DNA of 26,482 nt, taken from positions 1 through 26,482 of the forward strand of contig UQOC01000029.1 of the NCBI GenBank assembly GCA_900542565.1, given 5' to 3'. Origin of the DNA: an uncultured Eubacteriales bacterium (GTDB lineage Bacteria > Bacillota > Clostridia > Peptostreptococcales > Anaerovoracaceae). Below, in pieces: positions 13,388 to 20,370 of this stretch. Made by a program: the position numbers and the translations under genes. Numbering within the stretch: the first letter of the stretch is position 1; each line of letters starts with the position of its first letter. Below the pieces are notes generated by a model, which had not been told where the DNA came from, made no database searches, and saw only the letters and a list, made by a program, of their open reading frames with translations.

Positions 13388-14530
13388 CTATCCAAACAGC
13401 TTTGCGGTCTTTTCCATGCGGCTGGCCACAGCAACGCCAAACGGACAACGGGTCTCACAACCTTTACAGCCGATACAGTCTCCGGCATTGGCAGAAAGCT
13501 GCTCATAATGAGCCCGCAGTGTTGCAGGTATCTCATCCTGCATGACGGCCAGGTCGTAGAGTTTGTTGACCATGGCTATATCAATGCCCACCGGGCACGG
13601 AGCGCAGTGGCCGCAGTAAGTGCACTGCCCGTAATAGGCATGGAGCGGCGCCTTTGCCAGGACGCTGGCATAGTCCTTTTCCTCATCTGTGGCTGTTTCA
13701 TAAGCCACGGCCGCATCCACATGTCCTACGCTGTCATATCCGGCCATGATACTGGCAACAGCAGGGCGCGTCAGCGCATAATGGATACACTGTACCGGCG
13801 TCAGTGCCACTCCAAAAGGCGATGTCTGATCGGAAAACAGTCGGCCGCCGGCATAGCCTTTCATGACAGTGATACCCACCTGATTCTGTTCGCATATCCT
13901 GTAAAGGTCTTCCCTTTCCGGGTCTATGCCGTGGAGGGATTCATCATACTTTTCCTTAAAATAGTCATCGATGTTCTCGCTGGCCGGAAGCAGATCAAAA
14001 GCAGGGTTTATGCTGAACAATATCATTTCTATGATATCGCTTTGCGCCGCCAGCTTGGCCACCTGCGGATTGTGGGTGCTCATGCCGATATGACGGATCA
14101 CCCCATCCTGCTTTAATTTAAGTACATATTCAAGAAATTCCCCGTCCATGATCTGGTGAAATTCCCGGACTTCGTCTACAAAATGTATCATTCCCAGGTC
14201 GATATAGTCTGTACCCAGCCGGGCCAGCAAGTCTTCAAAAGCTTCCTTTGCCTTATCCATCTGACGGGTGCGCACATACTGTCCGTCCTGCCAGGTGGAA
14301 CCGATATGCCCCTGGATGATCCACCGGTCCCGTTTCCCTGCAATGGCTTTTCCGATGTTGGAACGCACATTGGGTTCTGACATCCAGCAGTCTAAAATAT
14401 TGATACCGGCCTCCTCACAGCGGTCGATGATCTCTTTTACTTCCTGAGCGTTGTGGCGCTCCAGCCATTCAGCTCCCAGTCCGATCTCGCTGACTGATAA
14501 GCCTGTTTTTCCAAGTGTCCTGTATTTCAT
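13388..14530 (-). CDS. Aldo/keto reductase with C-terminal 4Fe-4S ferredoxin motifs
   Basis: A 380-aa protein. Residues 1-280 form an AKR TIM barrel (MKYRTLGKTGLSVSEIGLGAEW, TDYIDLGMIHFVDE, IRHIGMSTHNPQ, GITVMKGYAGGR). A C-terminal domain follows with Cys 303/306/309/312 (CTYCGHCAPCP) and Cys 352/355/358/362 (CIGCKGCETRCP), enough for two 4Fe-4S clusters. In the usual catalytic block DTAxxYGxSE the sequence is D47CWMSEPNVR, so the classical catalytic Tyr is absent, as is common in this ferredoxin-bearing AKR branch. The branch probably does electron-transfer chemistry other than NADPH-aldehyde reduction. The substrate is unknown. A promoter and about 95 bases of leader lie upstream. The ribosome site GGGAGG is 11 bases before ATG, slightly long. 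Confidence 0.9.
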   Translation of the reverse strand: MKYRTLGKTGLSVSEIGLGAEWLERHNAQEVKEIIDRCEEAGINILDCWMSEPNVRSNIGKAIAGKRDRWIIQGHIGSTWQDGQYVRTRQMDKAKEAFEDLLARLGTDYIDLGMIHFVDEVREFHQIMDGEFLEYVLKLKQDGVIRHIGMSTHNPQVAKLAAQSDIIEMILFSINPAFDLLPASENIDDYFKEKYDESLHGIDPEREDLYRICEQNQVGITVMKGYAGGRLFSDQTSPFGVALTPVQCIHYALTRPAVASIMAGYDSVGHVDAAVAYETATDEEKDYASVLAKAPLHAYYGQCTYCGHCAPCPVGIDIAMVNKLYDLAVMQDEIPATLRAHYEQLSANAGDCIGCKGCETRCPFGVAVASRMEKTAKLFG

Positions 14531-14630
14531 GTATATACCAGCCTCCCATATATGCTAATGTCGTAAGCCTGTCGCCGCAGTCGATACCGCTTGCTCTGCG
14601 CCTGCGGATAACAGCTCCATGCTTCTTTAA

Positions 14631-14659
14631 ATTATAGGCGATCTTGCGCATAAAAACAA
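14631..14659 (-). promoter_or_regulatory. Promoter of the aldo/keto reductase gene
   Basis: On the minus strand TTGTTT (14659-14654), a 17-bp spacer and a perfect TATAAT (14636-14631). The leader contains a 6-bp CCGCAG/CTGCGG inverted repeat, which may be a folded 5' end. Confidence 0.55.
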
Positions 14660-14680
14660 TCTCTATCAAGGTCACATCAT

Positions 14681-15076
14681 CTAAATATTCGCCTCATCCA
14701 GGCATTTGATCTTTCGGGCAATTTCTTCAATAACCTGTATGAAATGTCCATCGCTCTTGCCTGTCGGGTCTGCAAGTCCCCAGTCATCGTCAAAGGCCCT
14801 GCCGATATATGGACAGCCGACATCACACCCCATCGAAATCGCAATGTCAGGCATGGGGATCTTATCAATCGTCTTGCTGTACTGGCTCTGTTCCATATCT
14901 ATCCCGTAAAGCTGCTTCATGAGCCGCACAGCGTCCTGATCGATCTGCGGTTTTGTCTCTGTCCCGGCAGAATAGAAGTCAAACTTGTCTCCCGCCAGAT
15001 GTTTTCCGAGCGCTTCTGCGATCTGGCTGCGGCAAGAGTTGTGAACACAGATAAAGGCGATTTTCTTTTTACTCAT
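14681..15076 (-). CDS. arsC: Arsenate reductase, low-molecular-weight phosphatase fold (ArsC)
   Basis: A 131-aa cytoplasmic protein that reduces arsenate to arsenite. The CX5R P-loop is C10VHNSCR16. The relay cysteines are in MGCDVGCP (Cys84 and Cys88), closer together than in S. aureus ArsC (82/89) but typical of the short-loop branch. The general acid Asp lies in GLADPTGKS. The length is normal. The start at ATG 15076 follows GGAGG at 7 bases. No ArsB/Acr3 or ArsR is adjacent, so this is an isolated copy, possibly cut off from its operon by the insertion to its right. Its ATG overlaps the TGA of an upstream open frame (15073-15282). Confidence 0.9.
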   Translation of the reverse strand: MSKKKIAFICVHNSCRSQIAEALGKHLAGDKFDFYSAGTETKPQIDQDAVRLMKQLYGIDMEQSQYSKTIDKIPMPDIAISMGCDVGCPYIGRAFDDDWGLADPTGKSDGHFIQVIEEIARKIKCLDEANI

Positions 15077-15217
15077 GGGTGGACCTCCGGCTTGTGTATC
15101 AGAACAATTACATGGACGGCTTGCAAAATCCTGATGGGGATTTCGCAGTCTTTCAGACCGGCAATCATCTGCAATGCGGCTTGTTTCTCCAGCCGAGCAT
15201 GTGCCAATGTATTTGTT

Positions 15218-15249
15218 GAAAAAACGGCAGAGGATCTGTTCTCTACCGT
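15218..15249 (-). terminator. Intrinsic terminator left of the island
   Basis: On the minus strand ACGGTAGAG (15249-15241) pairs with CTCTGCCGT (15232-15224), with one T-G pair and an 8-base loop, followed by six T (15224-15219). It would stop transcripts coming from the island before arsC. Confidence 0.75.
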
Positions 15250-15469
15250 TTGTTTGTTATCAAAAGGTGTATTCGGGCGCCGCTAAGCTACATAAATGCT
15301 GGGATTTTACGGTGTTTCATTTTATTCCCACTCTCAAATGCAAAGTTGATTCAAGATGGTTTAGGGTTGATTTTCCTGCAGATTATGTGTTTTTCGGCAT
15401 GAATTTACATGGTTTGTATGTATTATCGTGGGAAAGTATTGTCATTTTGTTGTCACGAGACAAAACCGA

Positions 15470-15491
15470 AATTTTATCCAAAGATAAAATT
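15470..15491 (-). terminator. Hairpin after the SIR2 gene
   Basis: A perfect 9-bp AT-rich stem, AATTTTATC/GATAAAATT with a CAAA/TTTG loop, lies 15 bp after the SIR2 gene stop. On the minus strand only TTT and a later TTTT follow, so it is a weak or partial terminator for the three-gene operon. Confidence 0.5.
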
Positions 15492-15506
15492 CAAGCTTAA
15501 TATACA

Positions 15507-16364
15507 TCAAGGCATTCCTCTTTCATCTCTTAACTGTAAAACACTGTCTCTAAGTGCTTCTAGACTTTCTTCTAATTGACTATAATCGTCCCCATATTCT
15601 AACAACGAAATATTATAGGTTTCTTTCCAATGTCTGATAATATGTGGTTTGTTTCCTTTTTTATCTATCATATAATGTGGGCACGATGTGTTTGCAGTAT
15701 TATGTATGAATTGTAAAAGCAAATTAATGTCAGGGTCATTCAAGCTATATCCTAAAAATATGACCGTATGTGTCAAAAATAAAGCTGTTAAAAGATGATA
15801 GAATTCTGGATATTGTTCTTGTGCAGCATAATATTGTTTTGCAGTAAAAATCAACTTTTCTGTATCGTCTATACTTCCATGAGCTTTTATTATTATATTC
15901 TCCGGAGCTTTTATGCTACCAATGATGGATCTCGTCATTGTATAATCAAAAGTAATATATTCTGGTTCATGACATAAGCTCTCATATATTTTATCAAAAT
16001 TTGTTGTAACTACTATTTTGCTGTCTAAATCTTTTATCAACTCATGAACTTTCGAGTATTTATACCCACCTCGCAAATATTGCTTTTTTAAGTAATTACT
16101 GTATTCTCCAGAATCACACAAGTCCGAAATTGCTTGTAACGCTAGCAAATAGTTCTGCTTTTCTAACATTTCCTCAACAAACTCAGTATCTTCTGAAGTG
16201 GGATTTTTCATTTTACTTTTAATATTGTGAAGGAATTCTCCCCAAGTATCAGGTGATTCTCCATCATCATTTTTTGATGTTGCTGATATTCCAGAACCCA
16301 AAAAAATCAAACATCTTCTGTAAGCAAGTTCTTCAATTAAATTTTCTGGCCAAATATCACTCAT
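15507..16364 (-). CDS. SIR2-like domain protein (putative NAD-consuming effector)
   Basis: A 285-aa protein with a SIR2_2-type domain along most of its length. Nucleotide-binding and catalytic landmarks are CLIFLGSGIS (18-27), VVTTNFD (118-124), the KAHGS motif with the catalytic-type His (160-164) and VIFLGYSLNDPDI (201-213). No transmembrane segment or extra effector domain is present. In phage defence, proteins with this domain usually degrade NAD+ and kill or stall the infected cell. Here the domain is the last gene of a three-gene operon. Its ATG overlaps the ParA stop as ATGA, so production is probably coupled to ParA. The neighbours suggest that ParA or the methyltransferase controls the toxic activity, which is inference only. 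Confidence 0.85.
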   Translation of the reverse strand: MSDIWPENLIEELAYRRCLIFLGSGISATSKNDDGESPDTWGEFLHNIKSKMKNPTSEDTEFVEEMLEKQNYLLALQAISDLCDSGEYSNYLKKQYLRGGYKYSKVHELIKDLDSKIVVTTNFDKIYESLCHEPEYITFDYTMTRSIIGSIKAPENIIIKAHGSIDDTEKLIFTAKQYYAAQEQYPEFYHLLTALFLTHTVIFLGYSLNDPDINLLLQFIHNTANTSCPHYMIDKKGNKPHIIRHWKETYNISLLEYGDDYSQLEESLEALRDSVLQLRDERGMP

Positions 16365-17407
16365 CTTTCTATATCTCCTGCATTTTTTATAAAATTATCC
16401 GCTATAGTGTCTAAATATTTTTTATAACTTTCAACGCTGCTATTTTGATTACCTCTAATTCCTGTCGCATATGTTAATTCAAAAATAGGGGTATTTGATG
16501 TCTGTGATAATGGAATAATACTGTACACATAAGGAACATCTCCTAATTTTAAAGATTCGCTTTCAATTCCAGTTTTTACAAATGCCCCTAATGATTTTTC
16601 AATTTCCGCATGAAAACTTCTGATCACCTTCTCATACGCTTGTGTAGGTCTTTCCCCATTTTTAAATTTTCTTTTGGAATATTGTTGAATGGAATAACCA
16701 ATATATCTGGTTGTTTTATCAACATCTGTATTTATTAAATATTTTGCGAAAAACTCTTCACTCTCAGCTTCCCCATACTTATCAATGAACGTACTTATTG
16801 CAGATTTATACAATTTCATCCAACGGTCAATCCAATCGCCGATATTAGAAATCCCTAATAAGCTAAAAATATCTGAGGCCATCGGCGTCAGAAAATAATC
16901 CGAATTTAACAACGCACTTCGATTTAAAGCTCCCAACGATGGTCCTACATCAATTAAAATATAATCAAATTGCGAGTTATTATTCTTTAATTGGTTAAGC
17001 CAATTAAGCTTCCTGATCGCCCCTTTATCTCCAGATAGAGTTTCTGACCAACTTTTACTCATAGTGTCATCAATTATAGATAATTTAGGATGTCCCGGTA
17101 TCAAAGATATCTTAAAATTATTCTGACTCTCGCTTACAGGAATATCCACATTTATAAAATTAGCATCGCCTTCTTCCATATCACGAAAGTAATCATAAAT
17201 CGTTTTTCTTGTATCCTTTTTTTCGGGGTCATAAAACTCAAGCCATGTTTCTTCTGGTAAAATGGCTTGTGTAGAATTTGACTGCGGATCCAGATCGACA
17301 ACCAATACCTTTTTACTTTTGTGAATGGATAGGTAACTAGCTAAATTTATAATAGTTGTTGTTTTTCCCACTCCACCTTTGTTGTTAAAGAATGTAACTA
17401 CCTTCAT
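16361..17407 (-). CDS. ParA/MinD-type P-loop ATPase
   Basis: A 348-aa ParA-like AAA_31 ATPase. The deviant Walker A is K10GGVGKTT, Walker A' is VVDLDPQSNST (36-46), and Walker B is YILIDVGPSLGALNRSALL (about 149-167). I start at ATG 17407 (MKVVTFFNNKGG) because GGAGG of the preceding gene lies 7 bases upstream and the ATG overlaps that gene's TGA. The frame open to 17428 adds only seven residues. It is longer than plasmid ParA (about 260 aa): an insert around 45-105 and a C-terminal extension (about 190-340) are not typical of partition proteins. There is no ParB gene or centromere array next to it. Placed between a methyltransferase and a SIR2 gene, it more likely acts as a sensor or switch in a defence operon than in plasmid partition. 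Confidence 0.88.
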   Translation of the reverse strand: MKVVTFFNNKGGVGKTTTIINLASYLSIHKSKKVLVVDLDPQSNSTQAILPEETWLEFYDPEKKDTRKTIYDYFRDMEEGDANFINVDIPVSESQNNFKISLIPGHPKLSIIDDTMSKSWSETLSGDKGAIRKLNWLNQLKNNNSQFDYILIDVGPSLGALNRSALLNSDYFLTPMASDIFSLLGISNIGDWIDRWMKLYKSAISTFIDKYGEAESEEFFAKYLINTDVDKTTRYIGYSIQQYSKRKFKNGERPTQAYEKVIRSFHAEIEKSLGAFVKTGIESESLKLGDVPYVYSIIPLSQTSNTPIFELTYATGIRGNQNSSVESYKKYLDTIADNFIKNAGDIER

Positions 17408-18582
17408 TTTTCCACCTCCGGAAGCCAAAAGCCATTTTTCTTACGCAGCTTAATGCTTTTCTTCGTGAATAAAACATTTTTTTCATCATTTATTTTATTT
17501 ATTGCAGCCGCATCTTTTTCTAATGTTGTCAATCTCTTTTTAATTACTTCACAGTCCCCTAGTTCTATACCAATCCAATTACGTTCCATCAGTTCTGCCA
17601 CTGCATAAGTAGTTCCACTTCCACCAAATGGATCTAGAATCAAATCACCCTCATTACTGCTGAATGAAATTACTCGCTCTACAAGCTTCACCGAAAGCTC
17701 ATTATACGGTCTATTTTTACCATTCCTAACAGGAAAAATATCATACCAAACATCTGCGATGTTTACACCAGCAATATTCATCTTATCCTTATATCCACCA
17801 TAATCTTTGTATTCGCCTCCACAATGTCTGCAGGTTTGAATTGGTAATCTTTGCTTATTAAAAGTATTAGGTTTTTGTCCCTTTGTAAAATACAATAATC
17901 CATAATGTGACGGCGTATACTTATCTTTAATCGGAAAACTATTTTTCATATCTATTGCAATCCAATTTTGAAAACAAAGCTTTTTACTCATATATTCCGC
18001 ATAATACACACACCATTTAGGGATATTGTATATGTAGATAGAGCCGCCTGGTTTTAATATCCTTATGCATTCATCGATCCATTGCTTACTCCATTTAATA
18101 TACTCGGTAACTGATAAATCATCATTTCGTCCATTTGCATATTCTTTCTTTAAATTAAATGGTGGATCCGCAAAAATCAAGTCGACAGAATCGCTTTCTA
18201 TATTTGGTAATATGTCTAAACAGTCAGCATTATACAAACACCCTTTCTGGGTTTGTAAAACAGGGGGTACAACAACTTCTGCTTTACGGCATTCCTCTTC
18301 CGTTAGCAGTCCCGCAATATTAGCAATATTATTAAAATAACTTTTTTCATATCCCCTAGGCACTTCTCCTAATAACAGTGAAAGTTCTAACTGTGTCAAT
18401 CCTGTTATACGGATAACCTTTTCCATAATTTCTTGTGGCACTAGACCATAAGAAGTACTTTTCAACATCTCCACTTGGCTAGCATATATACCATTTGATT
18501 TAAAAACCTTTTTAATGTCTTTTTCTGTAAAACCTTTACTCTTTAATTTTAAAATAATTATATCATATATTGTACGAAACAT
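17404..18582 (-). CDS. Site-specific DNA methyltransferase (beta class, N4-C or N6-A)
   Basis: A 392-aa protein. The catalytic motif D139PPF comes before the AdoMet-binding motif D317PFGGSGT, the order of beta-class amino-methyltransferases such as M.HinfI/CcrM relatives. Residues about 10-75 form a helical, HTH-like N-terminal domain (FTEKDIKKVFKSNG, LTQLELSLLLG). CRHCGG at 251-256 may form half of a small metal site. The gene is first in an operon; its TGA overlaps the parA ATG. No restriction endonuclease lies in the operon, so it either marks self DNA for the SIR2/ParA machinery or is an independent epigenetic regulator. The start ATG 18582 has only a weak site (AGGTGA). The DNA site recognised is unknown. 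AT-rich codon use differs from the left-hand chromosome. Confidence 0.9.
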   Translation of the reverse strand: MFRTIYDIIILKLKSKGFTEKDIKKVFKSNGIYASQVEMLKSTSYGLVPQEIMEKVIRITGLTQLELSLLLGEVPRGYEKSYFNNIANIAGLLTEEECRKAEVVVPPVLQTQKGCLYNADCLDILPNIESDSVDLIFADPPFNLKKEYANGRNDDLSVTEYIKWSKQWIDECIRILKPGGSIYIYNIPKWCVYYAEYMSKKLCFQNWIAIDMKNSFPIKDKYTPSHYGLLYFTKGQKPNTFNKQRLPIQTCRHCGGEYKDYGGYKDKMNIAGVNIADVWYDIFPVRNGKNRPYNELSVKLVERVISFSSNEGDLILDPFGGSGTTYAVAELMERNWIGIELGDCEVIKKRLTTLEKDAAAINKINDEKNVLFTKKSIKLRKKNGFWLPEVEK

Positions 18583-18665
18583 AATAATCCATCACCTAAT
18601 TCGTTATGCAACTGTTCCCCTTCTATATCTTTAGTTTTTATTAAATAAACTGTTACAATATAAAA

Positions 18666-18729
18666 TTATCATCAACAAATCCCACTTTACATCAAGTGTG
18701 ATCAACCATCAATCAACCATTTGTTCAAC
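18666..18729 (-). promoter_or_regulatory. Phased ATCAAC repeats and promoter upstream of the methyltransferase-ParA-SIR2 operon
   Basis: Written on the plus strand, ATCAACCAT occurs at 18701-18709 and exactly again at 18712-18720, with weaker copies ATCAAGTGT (18691) and TTCAACTTT (18724). The steps are 10, 11 and 12 bp. On the minus strand a possible -35 TTGATG (18695-18690) lies inside the array, with TGATAA (18671-18666) at 18 bp. The array is 110-145 bp upstream of the ATG. The rest of the 215-bp gap holds no gene. Confidence 0.6.
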
Positions 18730-18797
18730 TTTAATGCTTGAAATTCCAATAGGTTTATCCATTTTGATATTTCTCAGTCAAACAACGATCAATCAAA

Positions 18798-20264
18798 CTA
18801 AGCCCAATATGGCAGGTATTTTTTCCCTTTGTCTCCTGCATCCGCACTTGCTAATTTAATTAAATTTCGCTCCATAGTATCTTTTATAAGTCTTGAGATC
18901 ATTGAGCTGTTCTTTTTATCAACATTGAATCTCTCACGTAGAGTTGTATTTGTAACAAACTCACGATTTACTCGTTTTAAACAGGCATGCATATAACAAG
19001 CTCTAATCCTATCTTCCTTATCCATTTTTCCAAATTCTTTATACGCAAAAAGTGTAACTTTTGTGTGGGAGTCAAATATCTCAATTTCAGGTGCAGGCAA
19101 CTGATAAAGCTCAGTTTCAGCTACCACTTTGTCAAACCCACTGCCACGTTCCTCACACATACCTATGCGTCTGAGGAATGCCGCCATAGCCTCATTCCTT
19201 GAAATTGGAGGATGGTCAATAAATCTATCTGTATCAATCAAAGGAGCTCCTGGATTAGAAACCTCTACACGATTTTCAAAAATTTCAATTAAAATCCCGG
19301 TTCCTCTCATAGATAAATCTTGATGTACAATAGAATTAGCGATTACTTCTCTAACTGACAGCTCCGGATACATAGGCACTTCTTTTCGCAGTGCTTGTCC
19401 CATAACTTCATTAACTGGAAGAATCCCATTAATATATGCGATAAGTCCCTCAAACCCACAAGCATAACCTCTTTCTCCAATTTGTTCTTTCAATGTCTGA
19501 GACATTTTATTTGTCCCTTTATATTGGATAACTCTTATAGCTTTGCGATCTAATCCGCTAAATTTAGACAATCTCTTTGCTAATAAAATAGCTCCTAAAT
19601 TTTTAATATTATATTTGCCTAAATCGGTTTTTTCGATCATATTATCTTCGATTAATGCTTCTATGATTTTCCCATTATCTGAAGGCATTGCTAAATTTAA
19701 CAGTCTAAAATAGCTCTCGTAATCTAACAGTTCGAGGACTTCTGAATCCGTAACATTTTCTTTTGCAATTTGATTCTCGTATGAATAAGAAGAAAACACC
19801 TTCCAAAGTTCTTTTTCCAAATCCGGACAATCCTTTAGTTTTTTCTTATGTTCCCCTCTTCTAATATAATCAATTCCTCTGAATTTTGTTGGTTCTGATG
19901 TGGCTGCAGCAATTTTCAGCACACCAACACTTTTATCATCAAGTTCTACTTTGCGATATGATATATATGGAATTGGATCCAACTGTCTAGTCAACCACAA
20001 AACAATATCTTCATTGCCTATTTTGAAAGCATCAAAATCAAAAGATGTGCCTACAACTTCATGTGTTGTATCATCAATTCCCCAAATCAAATATCCACAA
20101 TGTCTTTTTTCTAATGCTGCAACATTAGAAATTGCACTAATGTACTCACCTATCATTTCTGGATTTTTATTATTGCATTTAAATTCAACCCATGTAGGCT
20201 CTTTGTCTTTGCTTCTCAATTTATGTACTAAGTCAATTATATCCCTATCCGTGTAATTTAACAT
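18798..20264 (-). CDS. Schlafen AlbA_2 / HATPase putative DNA-binding regulator
   Basis: A 488-aa protein. Residues about 20-145 form an AlbA_2 (Schlafen) domain: EPTWVEFKCNNKN, YISAISNVAAL, GYLIWGIDDTTHEVVG and FRGIDYIRRGEH. Residues about 300-400 form an ATP-binding HATPase_c_4 region with PELSVREVIANSIVHQD (N box) and ENRVEVSNPGAPL (G box). A C-terminal winged helix (about 420-485) has TTLRERFNVDKKNSSMISRLIKD. This is the COG2865 architecture, often annotated as a transcriptional regulator or RecG-like protein and common in defence islands. In the second domain-1 helix Gly-Gly is replaced by AALEKRHCG. It has its own promoter embedded in repeats like those upstream of the next operon, so it may autoregulate and control both. 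The start ATG 20264 follows AAAAGGAG. Confidence 0.85.
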   Translation of the reverse strand: MLNYTDRDIIDLVHKLRSKDKEPTWVEFKCNNKNPEMIGEYISAISNVAALEKRHCGYLIWGIDDTTHEVVGTSFDFDAFKIGNEDIVLWLTRQLDPIPYISYRKVELDDKSVGVLKIAAATSEPTKFRGIDYIRRGEHKKKLKDCPDLEKELWKVFSSYSYENQIAKENVTDSEVLELLDYESYFRLLNLAMPSDNGKIIEALIEDNMIEKTDLGKYNIKNLGAILLAKRLSKFSGLDRKAIRVIQYKGTNKMSQTLKEQIGERGYACGFEGLIAYINGILPVNEVMGQALRKEVPMYPELSVREVIANSIVHQDLSMRGTGILIEIFENRVEVSNPGAPLIDTDRFIDHPPISRNEAMAAFLRRIGMCEERGSGFDKVVAETELYQLPAPEIEIFDSHTKVTLFAYKEFGKMDKEDRIRACYMHACLKRVNREFVTNTTLRERFNVDKKNSSMISRLIKDTMERNLIKLASADAGDKGKKYLPYWA

Positions 20265-20314
20265 TTAATCTCCTTTTCAATCAACAAAAAAATTCATATT
20301 TTCATTGAAATTTC

Positions 20315-20352
20315 AACAGTTTTATACTGTTCGATCAACTATAGATCAACTA
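20315..20352 (-). promoter_or_regulatory. Phased repeats and promoter of the Schlafen/HATPase gene
   Basis: On the plus strand GATCAACTA occurs exactly twice, at 20333-20341 and 20344-20352, an 11-bp step. On the minus strand the distal copy supplies -35 TTGATC (20349-20344), which pairs at 17 bp with TATAAA (20326-20321). The -10 is itself inside an inverted repeat AACAGT/ACTGTT (20315-20331). The repeats resemble ATCAACCAT upstream of the methyltransferase operon. Confidence 0.65.
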
Positions 20353-20370
20353 AATTGTAACAGGTAATCC

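Larger units (their letters stand above)
15077..15506. other. Gene-poor junction between chromosome and AT-rich island
   Basis: This 430-base stretch has no convincing complete gene. Up to about 15290 it has the base composition of the left side; beyond that it is clearly AT-rich like the defence island. On the minus strand an open frame (15282 to 15073) ends in a TGA overlapping the arsC ATG. Its last 40 codons look protein-like (LEKQAALQMIAGLKD), but it has no recognised family and is crossed by a terminator. Two hairpins are listed separately. The left end of the inserted element is probably here, but no tRNA or duplicated attachment core is visible. Confidence 0.4.

Noticed and set aside
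13163..14116. Plus-strand open frame opposite the aldo/keto reductase
   Set aside because: It runs through a terminator hairpin and antisense to a conserved gene, with no family features.
14469..14675. 68-aa minus-strand frame across the aldo/keto reductase leader
   Set aside because: It overlaps the promoter and the start of the real gene in another frame, with no ribosome site.
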